From an uncultured Eubacteriales bacterium (lineage in GTDB: Bacteria > Bacillota > Clostridia > Oscillospirales > CAG-272), in the NCBI GenBank assembly GCA_902462015.1, contig CABPZV010000058.1, forward strand, positions 1 through 11,184: a stretch of 11,184 nt of DNA, in the 5' to 3' direction. Under the pieces are notes generated by a model, which was not told the DNA's origin, made no database searches, and worked only from the letters and a program-made list of their open reading frames with translations. Below are positions 1-6,905 of the stretch, one piece after another; the stretch's first letter is position 1, and every line of letters begins with the position of its first letter. The position numbers and the translations under genes are program-made.

Positions 1-40
1 AGAAAATCTTTTAATTAGATTTTAATTACTGCTATTTGTC

Positions 41-58
41 ACATAACGCACATTATGT
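41..58. other. Small inverted repeat downstream of the recombinase gene
   Basis: The arms ACATAA (41-46) and TTATGT (53-58) are perfectly complementary around a 6-nt spacer. The dyad lies in AT-rich DNA between the end of the recombinase gene and the window edge. It could be a protein-binding site or chance. The sequence gives no functional evidence. Confidence 0.25.
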
Positions 59-79
59 TATATGAATCGATGAAGCTTT

Positions 80-105
80 ACTGACGCCTTGCCGTCAGTT
101 TTTTT
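80..105 (+). terminator. Rho-independent terminator, + strand
   Basis: A 7-bp perfect stem, ACTGACG (80-86) with CGTCAGT (93-99), has a 6-nt loop and runs into seven T residues (99-105). There is no T tract on the other side, so it works in the + direction. It therefore ends a gene lying left of the window and sits tail-to-tail against the recombinase gene, which ends at 111 on the minus strand. Confidence 0.75.
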
Positions 106-110
106 ATCCT

Positions 111-953
111 TTATATAATCAGTCTCATTCCATCAAGCTTTCTGCGGTGCTCCGCGCCGGTAGTAATGATATAAATTCTCGTTGTATTTATGCTGCTGTG
201 TCCCAAAAGGTCGGCAAGCTTTGCAATATCCCGTTCAATGCCGTAAAATGTCCTTGCGAACAGATGGCGAAGATTATGCGGAAACACTTTTTCCGGTTTT
301 ACATCTGCACGTCTGCAAAGCCCTTTCATTTCCCTCCACACATTGCACCGGTTCATGGGTCTGCCTGAGCGTGTAATGAAAAGCGGTCCCGATGAAATGT
401 GATTCTTGGCGGCATAGCGCAGCAGCTTACTCTGCAGCTTTGCAGGCAAGAATATCGTACGTGTTTTTCCTTTATTCATTACCCTTGCTTCGCCCTTTTT
501 TGCCGCTTCCGCCGAGATGAACTGCAGTTCACTCACCCTGATGCCGGTGCCGCAGACAGTCTCAATCAGAAGCCCCAGTCTCTCGTTGCCCTGCGTTCTT
601 GCTGTCTTGACAAGACGGATATATTCCTCCTTCGTTAATTCTTTATCTGCCGGGCAGTAGGTTTCTCGCTGAACCCTAAATTGCTTTACACAGCAGTCAT
701 GAAGTCCGATAAATCGCAGAAGGGAATTGAGAGACGCTATCATGGAATTTGCGCTTGTTACCGCATAGCTGTTTTTCAGCGCAGCCTTATACTCTATAGT
801 CAGCTCTTTGCTCACGCTTCTGCCTGCGGCAAAATCGGCAAAATATGCCGCGTCGCGCAGATACTTTTCTATAGTTGCTCGGCTCTTTTCTTTGTTTTTT
901 AGATAAGCGGCGAATTCCGACACCGTTTTGCTTGTGATTTTTTTCCTTTTCAT
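111..953 (-). CDS. Tyrosine recombinase / phage-integrase family protein (XerC/D-like)
   Basis: This is a site-specific DNA recombinase of 280 residues. The N-terminal half (about 1-95) resembles the SAM-like core-binding domain. The C-terminal half carries the full catalytic set: Arg139 in GTGIRVSEL, Lys163 in NKGKTR, His226 and Arg229 in HNLRH, His252 in LLGHSS, and the nucleophile Tyr261. The frame extends upstream to an ATG at 1022, but that codon has no ribosome-binding site. The ATG at 953 is preceded by CGAAAGG 13 nt upstream and gives the usual N-terminus, so I chose it. The gene is isolated, with a convergent terminator on the left and the structured repeat upstream. The family covers XerC/D, transposon integrases and phase-variation invertases; the sequence does not decide between them. 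I see no excisionase and no clear invertible segment beside it. Confidence 0.88.
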   Translation of the reverse strand: MKRKKITSKTVSEFAAYLKNKEKSRATIEKYLRDAAYFADFAAGRSVSKELTIEYKAALKNSYAVTSANSMIASLNSLLRFIGLHDCCVKQFRVQRETYCPADKELTKEEYIRLVKTARTQGNERLGLLIETVCGTGIRVSELQFISAEAAKKGEARVMNKGKTRTIFLPAKLQSKLLRYAAKNHISSGPLFITRSGRPMNRCNVWREMKGLCRRADVKPEKVFPHNLRHLFARTFYGIERDIAKLADLLGHSSINTTRIYIITTGAEHRRKLDGMRLII

Positions 954-973
954 ACTTATGACCGTACCTTTCG
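951..973 (-). promoter_or_regulatory. Initiation region of the recombinase gene: distant SD and shared leader motif
   Basis: Reading the minus strand, CGAAAGG (973-967) is followed by 13 nt containing ACGGTCATAA and then the ATG at 953. The same arrangement, identical at 21 of 23 positions, occurs at the start of sua5 (5824-5802). The motif supports the start choice. Its spacing is longer than the usual 5-9 nt. Confidence 0.5.
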
Positions 974-1022
974 ATAGCTTAAACCGGATAATATCCGTTT
1001 CTATTAAAAATAATTTTCCCAT

Positions 1023-1170
1023 AAATTTTGTATTTTATCAATTCTTCTGTCATAAATATAATAAAAAGTAAAATCTCCCCGTCATTTTCGGAATTCGCCT
1101 GTCAAAGCGCCGGATATCAGACGGAGAACACCCTAAATTAGTTATATAGCTAAATTCAGACAGTCTGAAA
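1023..1170. other. Intergenic region with two palindromes bordering repeat copy 1
   Basis: I see no gene here. There is a near-perfect dyad at 1138-1153 (TTAG and CTAA outer arms, one mismatch). A perfect 7-bp inverted repeat, TTCAGAC/GTCTGAA around one base, lies at 1155-1169 and ends one base before the structured repeat. No convincing -35/-10 pair for the recombinase could be picked out in this AT-rich stretch. Confidence 0.4.
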
Positions 1171-1363
1171 GTTTAAATCGGAGCAACGCTCCTGCTTTGA
1201 TCGCAAAGAGCAGAGCTTGCGAAAGATTGCAACCTACGCAGAGAGCGTTAGCTCCTCAGGGTTTCAGTGGGAGATTATAACTCCCACTGAAACCCTGAAG
1301 TGGAACCTGCCGCCTTAGGAGGCGACCGCCTTAGAAGGCGGGGGACATCTGCGTTAGGTTATA
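1171..1363 (+). repeat. Structured repeat, copy 1 (193 nt); possible ncRNA or small mobile element
   Basis: This copy is nearly identical to 10507-10679. Written on the + strand it folds as follows. A 5' hairpin is GGAGC/GCTCC (1180-1192). A second hairpin, CTTTG/CAAAG (1195-1208), is lost in copy 2. A 12-bp closing stem pairs 1231-1242 with 1348-1360, with one bulged T. Inside it are four hairpins: GAGC/GCTC (1243-1254), a perfect 18-bp stem (1256-1273 with 1281-1298), CGCCT/AGGCG (1311-1324) and CCGCC/GGCGG (1326-1341). Three of the inner loops contain GTTA or TTAG. There is no T tract after the structure, and the transcribed strand is unknown. I do not recognise the family. Candidates are a repeated ncRNA, a MITE-like element whose closing stem is its terminal inverted repeat, or a folded single-strand recombination substrate. 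Confidence 0.8.
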
Positions 1364-1386
1364 TTATCATTTTTAGCTGAATATTA

Positions 1387-1427
1387 AAAAAGGCTTTCAT
1401 ACTTCAAAAAAGTATGAAAGCCTTTTT
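1387..1427. terminator. Bidirectional rho-independent terminator after the rodA-like gene
   Basis: A 13-bp perfect stem, GGCTTTCATACTT (1392-1404) with its complement (1410-1422), has a 5-nt loop. It is preceded by an A run (1386-1391) and followed by five Ts (1423-1427), so it can act on both strands. On the minus strand it ends the proS - membrane protein - rodA unit 27 nt after the rodA stop. On the + strand it would stop any transcript coming through repeat copy 1. Confidence 0.85.
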
Positions 1428-1454
1428 AGCAAAGCTTTAACGGCAATTTCTAAA

Positions 1455-2648
1455 TCACTGCAGTGTATCGCGCCGCACTGCAGAAACCGCAATTCCAAGA
1501 CCAAGAAACAGGCTTAGTACAGACGAGCCTCCATAGCTTAAAAACGGCAGAGTCACGCCGATTACAGGAAGAAGTCCCATACACATTCCTATATTTTCTG
1601 TAGCCTGGACAATAAATATCGCGGCGACCCCTGCGCAAATCTCAGCCCCCGTACGTCCGCACTTTCTTCCCATCTGCAGCAATCTGAAAACAATCACTGC
1701 ATAGAGAATAAAGACAGCCAATATCGCTATAATTCCGAATTGCTCCGCCATCACGGAGAAAATCATATCAGTGTGAGCCGCCGGAGTTTTAGGCGAATAT
1801 GTCAGAGAAAGCCATTGTGAGCCCCATGGAAATCCGGATATTATCGCATTTTTACTTAAAATCACCTGATAGCCGTATCCAAGCGGATCAAGCTCCGGAT
1901 TCAGTCCGACGATGATTCTTTGCTTTTGATATTCCGTTAGAAACCGCCATATAAGCGGAAATCCTGCAAGACACAGCGCCCCTCCGCCTGCAAAATACCA
2001 TACGCTGAGGCCAGCTGAAAAACACATGAAAACCGCGATAAACAAATACACAAGGGCACTTCCGAGATCATGCTGGAGCACAACGATTCCTGCTATGACG
2101 CCAACATGCACGAGAAGAGAAAGCACTGCCAGTGGATGATTTATCTTTTCACCTATCAGCTTCAAATGTCCGGTAAAAGAAATTATAAATAGAAGCTTTA
2201 CAAATTCCGAGGTTTGAAGCTGCAGTGAAATTCCCGGAACAGTCAGCCAGCTCTTCGTCCCTGACGGTCCCGTCCCATATTTTAAAGTTAGAAGGAGAAG
2301 AGATACGGACAGTATCAGACAGCACCACCACAGCCTCTTATATACAAAACCAAGCGGAAGCTTAGCAATCAAAAGCATAAGCACCGCACCGGACGCCGCC
2401 GCTCCAAGCTGAACAAAAATCTTTGAAAGGCCTCTACAGGAGGATAGTTCAGAAACAGAAACTGTAACAAAAATCGTGACAATTCCAATAGCGGAAAGGA
2501 TCAGCGCGCATATAAGCAAAATTTTACTTCCGTAAAACCAGCTTTTAAGAGATTTTCCGCCGTATCCGTCCGTTTTGAATTCTTTACCTGTCCTTTTCTG
2601 TAAATTCCGGCGCCCTCCGGCGCCGTCACTACAATATTTTTTCTTCAT
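1455..2648 (-). CDS. RodA/FtsW/SpoVE-family peptidoglycan glycosyltransferase (SEDS), RodA-like
   Basis: SEDS proteins polymerise lipid II into glycan strands in the membrane, working with a class B penicillin-binding protein. This one has 397 residues and about ten hydrophobic segments after a basic N-terminal tail of about 40 residues. Family landmarks are LQHDLG (191-196), YQKQRI (240-245) with LDPLGYGYQ, HTDMIF with Asp294 at the position of the catalytic aspartate, and the C-terminal NIGMCMGLLPVIGVTLPF (352-369) running into SYGGSS. The Q-x-D-LG motif and HTD context favour RodA over FtsW. The glycine-rich GSGG...GKG loop that normally precedes the catalytic Asp is altered and shorter (ISGFPWGSQWLSLTYSP, 270-286). 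No strong ribosome-binding site precedes the ATG at 2648. It lies last in the unit behind proS, just before a terminator. It could instead be a SpoVE-type sporulation paralogue. Confidence 0.88.
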   Translation of the reverse strand: MKKKYCSDGAGGRRNLQKRTGKEFKTDGYGGKSLKSWFYGSKILLICALILSAIGIVTIFVTVSVSELSSCRGLSKIFVQLGAAASGAVLMLLIAKLPLGFVYKRLWWCCLILSVSLLLLTLKYGTGPSGTKSWLTVPGISLQLQTSEFVKLLFIISFTGHLKLIGEKINHPLAVLSLLVHVGVIAGIVVLQHDLGSALVYLFIAVFMCFSAGLSVWYFAGGGALCLAGFPLIWRFLTEYQKQRIIVGLNPELDPLGYGYQVILSKNAIISGFPWGSQWLSLTYSPKTPAAHTDMIFSVMAEQFGIIAILAVFILYAVIVFRLLQMGRKCGRTGAEICAGVAAIFIVQATENIGMCMGLLPVIGVTLPFLSYGGSSVLSLFLGLGIAVSAVRRDTLQ

Positions 2649-2703
2649 TTCTCATTAATGACTAATTACCGTTTTTCTTCAAACTATATAATTCATAATG
2701 TTA

Positions 2704-2949
2704 TCATTTTATATCCATATCTATATACTCTTTTTTGTAATGATATAAATCATAAATTAATTTTCCTAAAGAATATGCAGCTGATAAAATTATTCCATAT
2801 ATAATCTTCTCTGCTTTACACAGATATAAGATAAATACAGTAATCAATATTCGTCCGATAAAATCAAAAATATATTCAAACAGATGATTTTTAATATGCT
2901 TTTTCAGCATAAACTTTCTTTTTTCTTCTATACTGAAACTACTGTTCAT
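2704..2949 (-). CDS. Small hypothetical membrane protein, AT-rich
   Basis: I do not recognise this 81-residue protein. It has a charged N-terminus (residues 7-20, rich in Glu, Lys and Arg), then two likely membrane segments at about 24-43 and 48-68, and a charged C-terminus (KKEYIDMD). The frame continues upstream into the end of proS, but the ATG at 2949 has AGGG 6 nt upstream (2956-2959), which decides the start. It sits 92 nt after the proS stop and 55 nt before the rodA-like start on the same strand. Its DNA is visibly much more AT-rich than its neighbours, which suggests recent acquisition or weak coding constraint. It may be a lineage-specific protein. Confidence 0.6.
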   Translation of the reverse strand: MNSSFSIEEKRKFMLKKHIKNHLFEYIFDFIGRILITVFILYLCKAEKIIYGIILSAAYSLGKLIYDLYHYKKEYIDMDIK

Positions 2950-3041
2950 AACGATCCCTGTCTTTCGGATTTGCTTTCCATTTATCCAATTTCCGGTAAA
3001 AGAGTATTGTTCAAAGAATATGAAATCATCAAAGCAAAAGC

Positions 3042-4490
3042 TCAATATGCCTTTCCCCAGTAAACCAAATGCTTTGCAGGTTTGCCGCAGCAGACACATT
3101 TGTCCGAAAGCTGCACCTGTTCAAACGGAATACAGCGCGATCCCACTTCGGTAAGCTCCTTAACTCTGTCCTCGCAGTCAGGATCTCCGCACCACATTGC
3201 CCGGACAAAGCCATCTCCGTTTTCGGAAAGCTTCTGCTTGATTTCATCAATACTTGTGCAGTCATATGTATGCGCCTTACGGTTGGCAAGCGCCTTTTCA
3301 TAAAGGCCGGCGCGTACCTGCTCAAGCTTTTCGGCAACCGCCGTCTCAAGACCGTCGAGCGGAACAACCGTTTTTTCACGGTTATGCCGCGTGACTATAA
3401 CGCACTGATTCTGCGCAATATCACGCGGTCCGAGCTCAATCCGCACCGGAACACCCTTCATCTCGTATTCCGAGAACTTCCAGCCAGGAGAGTTGTCACT
3501 TACATCAAGCTTGACTCTATAGGTGTTCTTCAACCGTTCATAAAGAGCTGACGCAGCCTCAGTTACACCCTCCTTATGCATCTGAACAGGTATGATAACC
3601 GCCTGAATCGGAGCAATTGCAGGAGGCAGCACAAGTCCGCTGTCATCTCCGTGCGTCATGATGATCGCCCCTATAAGACGTGTTGAAACTCCCCATGAAG
3701 TCTGATGCGGATATGTAAGATTATTATTTTTATCGGTAAATTTAATATCGAACGCCTTGGCAAAGCCATCCCCGAAATAGTGAGAGGTTCCGGCCTGAAG
3801 CGCCTTTCCGTCATGCATAAGCGCCTCGATTGCGTATGTTGATACAGCTCCGGCAAATTTGTCGCTTTCGGTTTTCGGTCCCTTTATAACAGGCATTGCG
3901 AAAAGGTTTTCGCAGACATCTGCATAAATCTCCAGCATACGGAGCGTCTCCTCCTGCGCTTCTTCAGCCGTTGCATGAATAGTATGCCCCTCCTGCCAAA
4001 GAAACTCGCGGCTGCGGAGAAACGGACGCGTTGTCTTTTCCCAGCGTACAACAGAACACCACTGATTATAAAGCTTCGGCAAATCTCTCCAGGAGTGAAC
4101 AATATCCTTGTAGTGATCGCAGAAAAGCGTCTCAGATGTCGGCCGGACACACATTCTCTCCGCAAGCTGATTATTTCCCCCGTGTGTAACCCAAGCAACC
4201 TCCGGCGCAAAACCCTCAACATGATCCTTTTCCTTATTGAGAAGCGACTCCGGAATAAAAAGCGGCATGTAAACGTTTTCGTGTCCGGTTTCCTTGAATT
4301 TTGCGTCAAATATCTTTTGAATATTCTCCCAGATTGCATAGCCGTACGGCCGATATATCATACATCCCTTAACGCTTGCATAACCTATAAGATCGGCTTT
4401 TATGCACACATCGGTATACCACTGCGCAAAATCTTCCTTCATTGATGTGATTTGCTCAACAAGCTTTTTTTCATTCTTCTGTTCAGCCAT
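3042..4490 (-). CDS. proS: Prolyl-tRNA synthetase, archaeal/eukaryotic type
   Basis: Charges tRNA-Pro with proline in the cytoplasm using ATP. The 482-residue protein is a class II synthetase. Motif 2 is visible as VRWEKTTRPFLRSREFLWQE, and motif 3 contains GVSTRLIGAIIMTHGDDSG followed by LVLPP. There is no large editing insertion between motifs 2 and 3 as in the bacterial type. An anticodon-binding domain follows (about 290-400), then a C-terminal zinc-like domain with Cys434, Cys439, Cys465 and Cys468, ending in the WGKAY tail with a terminal Tyr. This set is diagnostic of the archaeal/eukaryotic form, which also occurs in Clostridia. The start ATG has AAAAGG 13 nt upstream. The gene heads its own unit, with a consensus promoter and a leader of about 190 nt. 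Identification is firm. Confidence 0.97.
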   Translation of the reverse strand: MAEQKNEKKLVEQITSMKEDFAQWYTDVCIKADLIGYASVKGCMIYRPYGYAIWENIQKIFDAKFKETGHENVYMPLFIPESLLNKEKDHVEGFAPEVAWVTHGGNNQLAERMCVRPTSETLFCDHYKDIVHSWRDLPKLYNQWCSVVRWEKTTRPFLRSREFLWQEGHTIHATAEEAQEETLRMLEIYADVCENLFAMPVIKGPKTESDKFAGAVSTYAIEALMHDGKALQAGTSHYFGDGFAKAFDIKFTDKNNNLTYPHQTSWGVSTRLIGAIIMTHGDDSGLVLPPAIAPIQAVIIPVQMHKEGVTEAASALYERLKNTYRVKLDVSDNSPGWKFSEYEMKGVPVRIELGPRDIAQNQCVIVTRHNREKTVVPLDGLETAVAEKLEQVRAGLYEKALANRKAHTYDCTSIDEIKQKLSENGDGFVRAMWCGDPDCEDRVKELTEVGSRCIPFEQVQLSDKCVCCGKPAKHLVYWGKAY

Positions 4491-4680
4491 TTTTATTTAA
4501 TTTCCTTTTGTTTTTAGTATTCTCAGTTATATCCGCCGCTTGATACTCACAGCAAAAAGCAAGATATCCGACTGTAGAAGCGATTCTGCCAAGAACGTAC
4601 GTCAAGCGTACGCGATATTATGCATAATCTGCCACGCCGGGTTTTATTCTACGGCTTCGAAAAATTCATTTTAATAACAC
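4491..4680 (-). promoter_or_regulatory. Long structured 5' leader of proS
   Basis: Between the inferred transcription start (about 4680) and the proS ATG lie about 190 nt without a gene. The leader contains a perfect 12-bp palindrome ATTATGCATAAT (4617-4628) and CGTACG repeated as inverted arms (4596-4601, 4607-4612) with a 5-nt loop. A possible enclosing stem is GTAGAA (4652-4647) with TTCTAC (4579-4574). A ProS leader invites a T-box call, but I do not see the conserved T-box sequence (GGTGGNACCGCG-like) or an intrinsic terminator. The role is therefore open. SD AAAAGG is at 4509-4504. Confidence 0.45.
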
Positions 4681-4686
4681 AGCTTA

Positions 4687-4715
4687 ATTATATCAGCGAA
4701 AATCCGATCTGTCAA
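4687..4715 (-). promoter_or_regulatory. Consensus sigma-A promoter for proS
   Basis: On the minus strand TTGACA (4715-4710) and TATAAT (4692-4687) are both perfect matches to the housekeeping consensus and are separated by exactly 17 nt. Transcription should start near 4680. The promoter lies between the sua5 stop (4761) and proS and separates the two minus-strand units. Confidence 0.9.
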
Positions 4716-4760
4716 CAATTAAAAGCCGGTTAGAACAGCCGCATGCAGAGCCTTCAAATC

Positions 4761-5804
4761 TCAGAGCTTAAGAATGTCATACCCGGCCGCTTTTACCAGA
4801 CGGTTGAATACGGCAAGTCCTATGCCGCCGCCCGAAGGCATTCTCGCATAAATCGTATCGACACCCTGAAATTCGCGCAGGCATTTGAAGAGAAGGTGCG
4901 CCTGCTCTGCAGGGGAATATCTGCTTCCGATAACCATTGCATTCTTAAAACCAAGGAGCGGCTTGTCCTCTCTGTAGCAAAGTATTCCACAGTCTTGCTT
5001 ATCTTCAAGAAAAGAATAAACCTGACTGTCATCCCCGTCAAGTATAATCACACGTGCGTCCGGCGCATAATGCCTGTATTTCATTCCGGGAGCCTCCGGA
5101 ATTCCCGAAAATTTACTGAAAACCGCACTGTCAATTTCAACATCGGCGCATACCGTCCGCAAATCGTCAGGCGTGACTGCCCCGGGCCTTAAAAGCTTAA
5201 GTCCTCCCCGGCCGTCCGGCTTGACGATTGTCGATTCAAGACCGAAGCTGCACATTCCTCCGTCAAGGATAATATCCACCCTGCCGTCCATATCATGGCG
5301 GCAATGCTCAGCCGATGTCGGGCTCGGCCTGCCGGAAATATTGGCAGACGGAGCGGCAATCGGTACTCCGGCAAGCTCTATCAGTCTATGCGCATGTCTC
5401 TCTACCGGTATGCGTACTGCCACAGTGTCAAGTCCGCCGGTTACAGTATCAGGTATACAATCCTTTTTGGGAAGAATTACGGTAATCGGCCCCGGCATAA
5501 AACGTTCTGCAAGCTTATAATAAAGCTCGGACGTGTATGCATATTTTTCAGCGTCCTCGGGCTCTGCAAGATGAATTATCAGCGGATTATCCGACGGTCT
5601 CCCTTTAGCCGCATAAATCTTCCCGGCCGCATCGGCATCGAGCGCATCAGCGCCGATCCCGTAAACCGTCTCGGTCGGAAAAATCACAAGACCGCCGCGC
5701 AGAATCACGTCCGCCGCGTGTCTTAAATTTTCATCGTCTTCCGCGGACAGATACTCTGTATGACAGCTGCCTTCCGAGGCGACGATTCCAACTTCCATTG
5801 CCAT
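4761..5804 (-). CDS. ywlC: Threonylcarbamoyl-AMP synthase, Sua5 type (YrdC domain plus Sua5 domain)
   Basis: Makes threonylcarbamoyl-AMP from threonine, bicarbonate and ATP, the first step of t6A37 formation on tRNAs reading ANN codons; TsaBDE complete it. The protein has 347 residues. The YrdC-fold domain (about 22-215) shows PTETVYG (43-49), KGRPSDNP (67-74), SAN (153-155) and STIV (191-194), which form the ATP/threonine pocket. The linker PGMKYRHYAP (239-248) is the typical Sua5 linker leading to the C-terminal Rossmann-like Sua5 domain. The total length fits Sua5 rather than the single-domain TsaC. The ATG at 5804 has CGAAAGG 13 nt upstream; an in-frame ATG two codons later is the alternative. 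It follows prfA by 21 nt, a common pairing, although prmC, which often sits nearby, is absent. No clear terminator follows. Confidence 0.95.
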   Translation of the reverse strand: MAMEVGIVASEGSCHTEYLSAEDDENLRHAADVILRGGLVIFPTETVYGIGADALDADAAGKIYAAKGRPSDNPLIIHLAEPEDAEKYAYTSELYYKLAERFMPGPITVILPKKDCIPDTVTGGLDTVAVRIPVERHAHRLIELAGVPIAAPSANISGRPSPTSAEHCRHDMDGRVDIILDGGMCSFGLESTIVKPDGRGGLKLLRPGAVTPDDLRTVCADVEIDSAVFSKFSGIPEAPGMKYRHYAPDARVIILDGDDSQVYSFLEDKQDCGILCYREDKPLLGFKNAMVIGSRYSPAEQAHLLFKCLREFQGVDTIYARMPSGGGIGLAVFNRLVKAAGYDILKL

Positions 5805-5824
5805 AATTATGACCGTGCCTTTCG
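5802..5824 (-). promoter_or_regulatory. Initiation region of sua5 sharing a leader motif with the recombinase gene
   Basis: CGAAAGG (5824-5818), then 13 nt containing ACGGTCATAA, then the ATG at 5804. It differs from the recombinase start region (973-951) at only two positions. The ten bases CATAATTATG that include the start codon form a perfect palindrome here. Either this is a favoured initiation context in this genome or a small shared regulatory site. Confidence 0.5.
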
Positions 5825-5825
5825 T

Positions 5826-6905
5826 TTATTCCGGCGATTCTGAGCCGGACTTTAATTTTTCAGACGCATCCGCTGTAGCAAGAGAAGCAATCATTTCATC
5901 AATATCGCCGTTTAGAAATGATTCCAGACTGTGAAGTGTAAGACCTATACGGTGATCGGTAACACGGCTCTGAGGATAATTATAAGTTCGGATACGCTCA
6001 CAGCGGTTTCCGGAGCCTACCTGACTCTTTCGCTCCGAAGCAATCTTCTCATTCTGCTCTCTCTGCTTTAGATCAAACAGCTTTGTACGGAGAAGCTTCA
6101 TAGCCTTATCGCGGTTCTTAAACTGAGAACGCTCGTCCTGACATTCTATAACGATTCCGGTCGGAATATGAAGCAGACGTATTGCAGACTCCGTCTTATT
6201 TACATGCTGTCCGCCTGCTCCGCTGCTCTTAATCGTCTCTATTTTCAAGTCATTCGGGGAAATTTCCACCTCAACATCCTCCGCTTCAGGCAATACTGCA
6301 ACCGTTACCGTTGACGTGTGAATTCTGCCGGACGACTCGGTTTCGGGTACACGCTGAACGCGGTGAACTCCGCTCTCAAATTTGAGCTTTGAGTACGCGC
6401 CCTCTCCCTCTATCATAAACGAAACCTCTTTAAAACCGCCGAGCTCCGTTTCATTTGCATTGACAATTTCATGCTTCCAGCGCATTTTGTCCGCATACAT
6501 AGTGTACATGCGATACAAAACCCCGGCAAACAAAGCCGCCTCTTCACCTCCTGCTCCGCCGCGAATTTCTACAATCACGTTTTTGTCGTCATTTTCATCA
6601 CGTGGAATAAGGAGAACCTTAATTTCTTCATCAAGCTTTGCCAGCCGATCCCTTCCGCTTCGCAGCTCTTCGTCGGCAAGCCCCCGCATTTCCGTATCGC
6701 TTTCTGTTTCAAGAATCTCAAGTGCGTCCCTCACAGTTTGCTCTGCAGACAAGTATTCCCGGTATTTTTCTATCACCGGAGTAAGCTGCTTATACTCCCG
6801 CATAAGCGCCGAATACTGTGCCATATCGGAAATAACTTCCGGATTCTCTATTTGTTTCTCTATTTCCCTGTATCTGATTTCTACGTCACGAAGCTTATTA
6901 AGCAT
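5826..6905 (-). CDS. prfA: Peptide chain release factor 1
   Basis: Recognises UAA and UAG stop codons in the ribosomal A site and triggers peptide release. The protein has 359 residues, the normal RF1 length. The stop-codon-reading tripeptide is PET (187-189) in VQRVPETESSGRIHTS, which is the RF1 P-x-T form and not the SPF of RF2. The peptidyl-hydrolysis motif GGQ is at 231-233 in GAGGQHVNKTESAIR. The N-terminal region (1-100) is the helical coiled-coil domain. I chose the ATG at 6905, which has CGAAAGG 12 nt upstream and the canonical MLNKL start. A TTG four codons earlier directly abuts that SD and is unlikely. sua5 follows after 21 nt. PrmC, which methylates the GGQ glutamine, is not encoded here. 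Confidence 0.97.
   Translation of the reverse strand: MLNKLRDVEIRYREIEKQIENPEVISDMAQYSALMREYKQLTPVIEKYREYLSAEQTVRDALEILETESDTEMRGLADEELRSGRDRLAKLDEEIKVLLIPRDENDDKNVIVEIRGGAGGEEAALFAGVLYRMYTMYADKMRWKHEIVNANETELGGFKEVSFMIEGEGAYSKLKFESGVHRVQRVPETESSGRIHTSTVTVAVLPEAEDVEVEISPNDLKIETIKSSGAGGQHVNKTESAIRLLHIPTGIVIECQDERSQFKNRDKAMKLLRTKLFDLKQREQNEKIASERKSQVGSGNRCERIRTYNYPQSRVTDHRIGLTLHSLESFLNGDIDEMIASLATADASEKLKSGSESPE

Noticed and set aside
954..1022. Longer recombinase start at ATG 1022
   Set aside because: No SD precedes it, and the ATG at 953 has a matching initiation region shared with sua5.
1171..1363. CRISPR repeat or IS element
   Set aside because: Only two copies 9.3 kb apart, no regular spacers, no transposase frame inside, and no clear target-site duplication at the ends.
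1171..1363. rRNA or tRNA gene
   Set aside because: The branched fold with a 12-bp closing stem recalls a cloverleaf, but there is no T-loop (GTTCRA), anticodon arm or acceptor-stem arrangement.
3029..3379. 116-residue minus-strand frame within proS
   Set aside because: An out-of-frame, Arg-rich shadow of the firmly identified prolyl-tRNA synthetase.
4491..4680. T-box riboswitch in the proS leader
   Set aside because: No GGTGGNACCGCG-like core and no terminator/antiterminator pair are visible; kept only as an unassigned leader.
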